Shown here: one piece after another, positions 59,811 through 64,000 of the stretch
How the letters are laid out: each line of letters opens with the position of its first letter
Position numbering within the stretch: the stretch's first letter is position 1
Assembly: GCF_000308455.1 (NCBI RefSeq)
Contig: NZ_BAFP01000047.1
Location: 24,841 to 88,840, forward strand
Direction of reading: 5' to 3'
Source: Nocardia abscessus NBRC 100374
GTDB taxonomy: Bacteria; Actinomycetota; Actinomycetes; Mycobacteriales; Mycobacteriaceae
Length of the DNA stretch: 64,000 bases
Position numbers and translations under genes: made by a program
Notes under the pieces: model-generated
What the model saw: the letters and a program-made list of their open reading frames with translations, nothing else
The model's database searches: none
Told to the model about the DNA's origin: nothing

Positions 59811-59828
59811 GCTAGATCTGCTAGATCT
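59811..59828 (+). repeat. Tandem 9-bp direct repeat in the wag31 leader
   Basis: GCTAGATCT occurs twice with no gap, 28 bases before wag31. Upstream, CAGAAT near 59786 could be a -10. A duplicated operator or chance. Confidence 0.4.
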
Positions 59829-59855
59829 CCAAAAGACGCGTGAAGGGATCCTTCC

Positions 59856-60713
59856 ATGCCGCTGACCCCAGCCGATGTGCACAACGTCGCGTTCAGCAAA
59901 CCGCCGATCGGGAAGCGCGGCTACAACGAGGATGAAGTCGACGCGTTCCTGGATCTCGTCGAGCAGGAGCTGTCGCGTCTGATCGAGGAGAACGCGGATC
60001 TGCGCCAGCGGGTCGCCGAACTCGACGCGGAGCTGGCCGATGCCAAGAAGAACCGCGGTCCCGGCGTGGTGAACGCCGCGAAACCGCCGGTCCCGCAGGC
60101 TCCGCCGCCGCAGCCGGAACCGATCAAGCCCCCGGTTCCCGCCGCGCCGCCCGCCCCGATGCCGGCCGCGCCGGTGGCCAAGGACGCGCCCGGTGCGGAC
60201 GCGAACCTGCAGGCGGCCAAGGTGCTCAGCCTCGCCCAGGAGATGGCGGATCGGCTGACCAGCGACGCCAAGGCGGAAGCGGAGAGTTTGCTGTCGAACG
60301 CTCGGGCGAATTCCGAGCGACTGGTCGGAGATGCCAGGACGCGGTCGGAGGCCATGATCGCCGACGCCCGCCAGAAGTCGGACGCGATGCTGTCGGACGC
60401 GCAGACCCGCTCGGACAGCCAGCTGCGCCAGGCCAAGGAGAAGGCCGACGCGCTGCAGGCCGACGCCGAGCGCAAGCACACCGAGATCATGGCGACCATC
60501 ACCCAGCAGCGCAGCGTGCTGGAGAGCCGGATCGAGCAGCTCAAGACGTTCGAGCGGGAGTACCGGGTGCGGTTGAAGTCGTACCTGGAGTCGCAGCTCG
60601 AGGAGCTGGAGAACCGTGGCTCGGCCGTTCCGGTCGACGGCGGCGAAGCCTTCGCGGATGCCAACACGGCGAACAACCTGGCACCGGCCTCCTTCGCCAA
60701 GGGCGGTAAGTAA
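59856..60713 (+). CDS. wag31: Polar growth scaffold DivIVA/Wag31
   Basis: Marks cell poles and directs apical wall synthesis. 285 residues: lipid-binding DivIVA start ([32 protein letters not shown]), a first coiled coil to about 65, a Pro/Ala-rich spacer (about 70-115), then a long coiled coil with Lys/Glu/Arg-rich heptads to about 255. AAGGGA lies seven bases before the ATG. The mycobacterial equivalent is phosphorylated by PknA; a Thr lies in the same N-terminal part only at residue 3 (PLT). Confidence 0.96.
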   Translation: MPLTPADVHNVAFSKPPIGKRGYNEDEVDAFLDLVEQELSRLIEENADLRQRVAELDAELADAKKNRGPGVVNAAKPPVPQAPPPQPEPIKPPVPAAPPAPMPAAPVAKDAPGADANLQAAKVLSLAQEMADRLTSDAKAEAESLLSNARANSERLVGDARTRSEAMIADARQKSDAMLSDAQTRSDSQLRQAKEKADALQADAERKHTEIMATITQQRSVLESRIEQLKTFEREYRVRLKSYLESQLEELENRGSAVPVDGGEAFADANTANNLAPASFAKGGK

Positions 60714-60790
60714 CGCGCCTCGCCCCAGCACAGCAGTTCGCATACCGTTAGAGGAACTGTCGAGCCGCCCGGCATGCCTTGGGGGTCACC

Positions 60791-60991
60791 ATGCTCGTCT
60801 TGACACTCGTCCTTGCCGCGATCGGCTTCGCCCTGCTCGTGGCCGCGCTTACGACCGGGTCGGTGATCTGGGCGTGGGGCTGCATCGTGGTGTGCGTCAT
60901 CGGTGCGATGCTCTTGCTGGTGAGCGCCTTGTCCATGCGGAGTCCGGATGGTGATGCTCCGCCGCCTCCCGGTCGTCATGCCAAACGGTGA
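60791..60991 (+). CDS. Small membrane protein (Rv2144c-like position)
   Basis: A 66-residue protein with two hydrophobic helices (MLVLTLVLAAIGFALLVAALTT; WAWGCIVVCVIGAMLLLVSAL) and a charged, Pro-rich C-terminus. It lies just after wag31 as a small membrane gene does in Mycobacterium. The ATG at 60791 is preferred; TTG at 60779 would add four residues. Function unknown. Confidence 0.65.
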   Translation: MLVLTLVLAAIGFALLVAALTTGSVIWAWGCIVVCVIGAMLLLVSALSMRSPDGDAPPPPGRHAKR

Positions 60992-61049
60992 AGGCGTCCG
61001 CGCCGGCCCAGCGCTGACCCGCCTCATCAAATGAGTTGACCGCTACGGC

Positions 61050-61055
61050 TAGAAT
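61050..61055 (+). promoter_or_regulatory. -10 element of the ileS leader transcript
   Basis: TAGAAT at 61050-61055, close to consensus, puts the transcript start near 61062, just before the T-box stem I. An upstream CTCAT-CAA-ATGAG palindrome (61023-61035) and TTGACC (61036) lie too close to be a normal -35. Confidence 0.5.
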
Positions 61056-61063
61056 CAAACATG

Positions 61064-61278
61064 AATACGGCGTCGATCCGGCTATCACCGGGGAGCCTTC
61101 GGAAGAACGGCGGCACGGCCTGCGGGGCGGCCGCTCAGTAGAACCGAACGGGTGAGCCCGTCACAGCTCGTGAACGAGAGGTCCGGTGTTCGCCACGCCG
61201 GACAAGCGGGGTGGTACCGCGGTTTCGGCGCACCGGGCGCCGTGATCGTCCCCGTGCCAACGAATACGGCACGAGGAG
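61064..61278 (+). promoter_or_regulatory. ileS T-box riboswitch with Shine-Dalgarno-sequestering hairpin
   Basis: Reads uncharged tRNA-Ile. Stem I carries the specifier AUC at 61084-61086 in GGCTATCACCGGGGAGCC. The conserved T-box AAGCGGGGTGGTACCGCG lies at 61204-61221, with its bulge for the tRNA 3' end. Downstream, CGTGCC (61254-61259) pairs with GGCACG (61268-61273), extended by CC/GG to cover part of the ribosome site GAGGAG (61273-61278). There is no terminator. This is the translational, short-stem-I type known from mycobacterial and Nocardia ileS. Confidence 0.9.
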
Positions 61279-61289
61279 ACGCATCCGCC

Positions 61290-64000
61290 ATGGCGGACCA
61301 CACTTCCAGCAACAGCGCGTACCCGCGCGTCGACCTGAGCGTCGGCAACGGGGCGTCGTTCCCCGAGATGGAGCGCCGCGTGCTCGACGCATGGGCGGCC
61401 GCCGACACCTTCCGCGCGAGCATCGAAAACCGTTCCGGCGCAGCGGAATTCGTCTTCTACGACGGACCGCCCTTTGCCAACGGTCTGCCGCATTACGGAC
61501 ATTTGCTCACCGGATACGTCAAGGACCTCGTTCCGCGTTTCCAGACCATGCGCGGCAAGCGGGTCGATCGGCGATTCGGTTGGGACTGCCACGGATTGCC
61601 CGCGGAAATCGAAGCCGAAAAGCAGCTCGGTATCACGGACAAATCACAGATCGATGCGATGGGCCTCGCGGAATTCAACGCGGCCTGTAAATCGTCGGTG
61701 CTGCGCTACACCGGGGAATGGCGCGACTACGTGACACGCCAGGCGCGCTGGGTCGACTTCGACAACGACTACAAGACGCTGGACACCGACTTCATGGAGT
61801 CGGTGATGTGGGCGTTCAAGTCGCTGTACGACAAAGGACTGATCTATCAGGGCTTCCGGGTGCTGCCCTACAGCTGGTATGAGCAGACGCCGTTGTCGAA
61901 TCAGGAAACCCGCCTCGACGACGCGTACAAGATGCGTCAGGATCCGGCGGTCACCGTCGACATGGCGTTGCGCGTGCCCGCGGAGCATCCGCTGCACGAA
62001 CTCGACGGCGCCAACGCGCTGATCTGGACCACGACGCCGTGGACGCTGCCGTCGAACCTGGCGATCGCGGTGCACCCCGACGTCCGCTATGTGCACCTGC
62101 GCGCGGCCGACGGCAAGCGTTACCTGCTCGCGGCCGAACGTGTTTCGCACTACGCGCGGGAGTTCGGCGAGGACCCGCAGGTGCTCGGCGAGTTCGACGG
62201 CGCCGGGCTGGCCGGACTGTCCTACGCGCCACCGTTCGACTTCTTCGTCGGCCACCCCAACGCGCACCGTGTGCTCAACGCCGACTACGTGACCACCGAC
62301 TCCGGCACCGGGATCGTGCATCTGGCGCCCGCCTTCGGTGAGGAGGACATGGACGTCGCCACCGCGCACGGCATCGAGCTGGTGCAGCCGCTGGACGCGG
62401 GCGGCAAGTTCACCTCGATGGTCCCGCCGTACGAGGGCCTGATGGTGTTCGACGCCAATCCGGTGATCATCAAGGATCTCAAGGCGGCCGGGAAGCTGTT
62501 GCGGCACGAGACGATCGAGCACTCCTATCCGCACAGCTGGCGCTCCGGACAGCCGCTGATCTACATGGCCGTGCCGTCCTGGTTCGTCGCGGTCACCAAG
62601 TTCCGTGCGCGGATGGTCGAGCTGAACAGGCAGATCACCTGGGTGCCCGAGCACATCCGCGACGGCCAGTTCGGCAAGTGGCTGGAAGGCGCGCGGGACT
62701 GGAACATCAGCCGCAACCGCTACTGGGGCAGCCCGATCCCGGTGTGGGTGTCCGACGATCCGGCCTATCCGCGCGTCGACGTGTACGGCTCGCTGGACGA
62801 GCTGGAGCGCGACTTCGGTGTGCGCCCGGCCGATCTGCACCGCCCGATGATCGATGAGCTCACCCGGCCGAATCCCGACGACCCGACCGGCAAGTCGACC
62901 ATGCGCCGGGTGCCGGAGGTACTGGACTGCTGGTTCGAATCCGGCTCGATGCCGTATGCCCAGGTGCACTATCCGTTCGAGAACAAGGAGTGGTTCGACA
63001 GCCACTTCCCGGGCGATTTCATCGTCGAGTACAACGGGCAGACCCGCGGCTGGTTCTACACGTTGCACGTGCTGTCGACGGCGCTGTTCGATTCCCCGGC
63101 GTTCAAGACCGTTGCCGCGCACGGCATCGTGCTCGGTGACGACGGCCTGAAGATGAGCAAGTCCAAGGGCAACTACCCGGACGTCAACGAGGTGTTCGAC
63201 CGGGACGGCTCGGACGCGATGCGCTGGTTCCTGATGAGCTCGCCGATCCTGCGCGGCGGCAACCTCATCGTCACCGAGCGCGGCATCCGCGAAGGAGTGA
63301 GCCACGCGCTGCGACCGCTGTGGAACGCGTGGACCTTCCTGCAGCTGTACGCCACGAAGCCGGGGGTGTGGCGCACGGATTCGCCGCATGTGCTCGATCG
63401 CTACATCCTGGCGAAGCTGGCGCGAACCAGGGACGTCATCACCGCGGCGCTGGAGACCTACGACATCGCGGGCGCGTGCGAGGAACTGCGCTCGTTCGCC
63501 GACGCGCTGACCAACTGGTACGTGCGGCGCTCGCGGTCGCGGTTCTGGAGCGAGGACCGCGACGCGGTGGACACTCTGCACACGGTGCTCGAGGTGGTCT
63601 CCCGGCTGGCGGCGCCGTTGCTGCCGCTGATCACCGAGGTGATCTGGCGTGGGCTGACCGGCGGCGACTCGGTGCACCTGGCCGACTGGCCGAAGGAGGG
63701 TGAACTGCCGGACGATCCGGAGCTGGTCGCCGCCATGGACGAGGTGCGCGTGGTGTGCTCGACGGTGCTGAGCCTGCGGAAGGCGCAGAACCTGCGGGTG
63801 CGGCTGCCGCTGGCCGAGGTCACCATCGCGGCGGCCGACGCCGAGCGGCTGGCGCCGTTCGCCGACATCGTGGCCGACGAGGTCAACGTCAAGAAGGTGG
63901 ACCTGACCACCGACGTGGACTCGCACGGCCGGTTCGAGCTGGTGGTCAATGCCCGCGCCGCGGGTCCGCGCCTGGGCAAGGACGTGCAGACGGTGATCAA
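61290..64000 (+). CDS. ileS: Isoleucyl-tRNA synthetase (3' end outside window)
   Basis: Charges tRNA-Ile. The ATG at 61290 opens [18 protein letters not shown]; the class I HIGH motif is HYGHLLTGY (near 70), [18 protein letters not shown] is in the editing domain, and KMSKSKGN (about 625) is the KMSKS loop. PVWVS and the [13 protein letters not shown] segment match the eukaryotic-like (mupirocin-resistant type) IleRS also found in mycobacteria. 903 codons are seen; full length is usually about 1,040. Regulated by the T-box upstream. GAGGAG lies 11 bases before the ATG. Confidence 0.95.
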   Translation, partial: MADHTSSNSAYPRVDLSVGNGASFPEMERRVLDAWAAADTFRASIENRSGAAEFVFYDGPPFANGLPHYGHLLTGYVKDLVPRFQTMRGKRVDRRFGWDCHGLPAEIEAEKQLGITDKSQIDAMGLAEFNAACKSSVLRYTGEWRDYVTRQARWVDFDNDYKTLDTDFMESVMWAFKSLYDKGLIYQGFRVLPYSWYEQTPLSNQETRLDDAYKMRQDPAVTVDMALRVPAEHPLHELDGANALIWTTTPWTLPSNLAIAVHPDVRYVHLRAADGKRYLLAAERVSHYAREFGEDPQVLGEFDGAGLAGLSYAPPFDFFVGHPNAHRVLNADYVTTDSGTGIVHLAPAFGEEDMDVATAHGIELVQPLDAGGKFTSMVPPYEGLMVFDANPVIIKDLKAAGKLLRHETIEHSYPHSWRSGQPLIYMAVPSWFVAVTKFRARMVELNRQITWVPEHIRDGQFGKWLEGARDWNISRNRYWGSPIPVWVSDDPAYPRVDVYGSLDELERDFGVRPADLHRPMIDELTRPNPDDPTGKSTMRRVPEVLDCWFESGSMPYAQVHYPFENKEWFDSHFPGDFIVEYNGQTRGWFYTLHVLSTALFDSPAFKTVAAHGIVLGDDGLKMSKSKGNYPDVNEVFDRDGSDAMRWFLMSSPILRGGNLIVTERGIREGVSHALRPLWNAWTFLQLYATKPGVWRTDSPHVLDRYILAKLARTRDVITAALETYDIAGACEELRSFADALTNWYVRRSRSRFWSEDRDAVDTLHTVLEVVSRLAAPLLPLITEVIWRGLTGGDSVHLADWPKEGELPDDPELVAAMDEVRVVCSTVLSLRKAQNLRVRLPLAEVTIAAADAERLAPFADIVADEVNVKKVDLTTDVDSHGRFELVVNARAAGPRLGKDVQTVI

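Overview
The window is very GC-rich, has dense short gene overlaps and uses many GTG and some TTG starts. It looks like a mycolic-acid actinomycete, most likely Nocardia or a close relative. This rests on gene content and order: an NlpC/P60 hydrolase, a DnaQ-UvrC fusion, trpD, ctaE-qcrCAB, aroG, pknL, an Rv2175c-like regulator, mptA, a GGPP synthase, an MTHFR, lppM and the whole mraZ-to-wag31 cluster appear much as in Mycobacterium. Carotenoid genes and a translational ileS T-box are added, as expected for Nocardia/Rhodococcus. The genus is an inference; no rRNA is present.

Layout. 1-4.9 kb: cell-wall hydrolase (partial), repair-type nuclease fusion, stand-alone Lrp-type sensor domain, trpD and an unknown gene. 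5.1-9.6 kb: cytochrome oxidase subunit III and the cytochrome bc1 operon (ctaE-qcrC-qcrA-qcrB), closed by a strong hairpin. 9.6-14.2 kb: DEDD exoribonuclease (apparent CTG start), class II DAHP synthase, PASTA kinase PknL and its DNA-binding neighbour. 14.2-15.06 kb: four imperfect tandem copies of a non-coding repeat. 15.07-20.6 kb: an apparent operon (idsA-like, crtI, mptA, crtB) that mixes early carotenoid genes with a mannan/lipomannan mannosyltransferase. 20.8-21.8 kb: MTHFR.

21.97-32.3 kb: one long minus-strand operon led by an S-box (SAM-I type) riboswitch. It has two overlapping mini-ORFs, then a lipoprotein-dependent ABC importer, a small unknown protein, three luciferase-like flavin monooxygenases and a DUF1684 protein. 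It reads as a SAM-controlled organosulfur uptake and desulfurisation system and is the most interesting part of the window. 32.6-38.5 kb: secreted protein, then cruG-, cruF- and crtO-like late carotenoid genes around lppM, and a GNAT enzyme.

38.7-61 kb: HEPN and DUF3040 proteins, then the division and cell-wall cluster mraZ-rsmH-ftsL-ftsI-murE-murF-mraY-murD-ftsW-murG-murC-ftsQ-ftsZ-yfiH-yggS-sepF-yggT-wag31, nearly all linked by 4-base stop/start overlaps between murE and murC. The mraZ promoter carries a 10-bp-periodic GTGGG operator. 61-64 kb: ileS behind a T-box leader (partial at the window edge).

At least eight genes have a TAnnnT-like -10 hexamer placed 6-7 bases before the start codon, the mark of leaderless transcripts.
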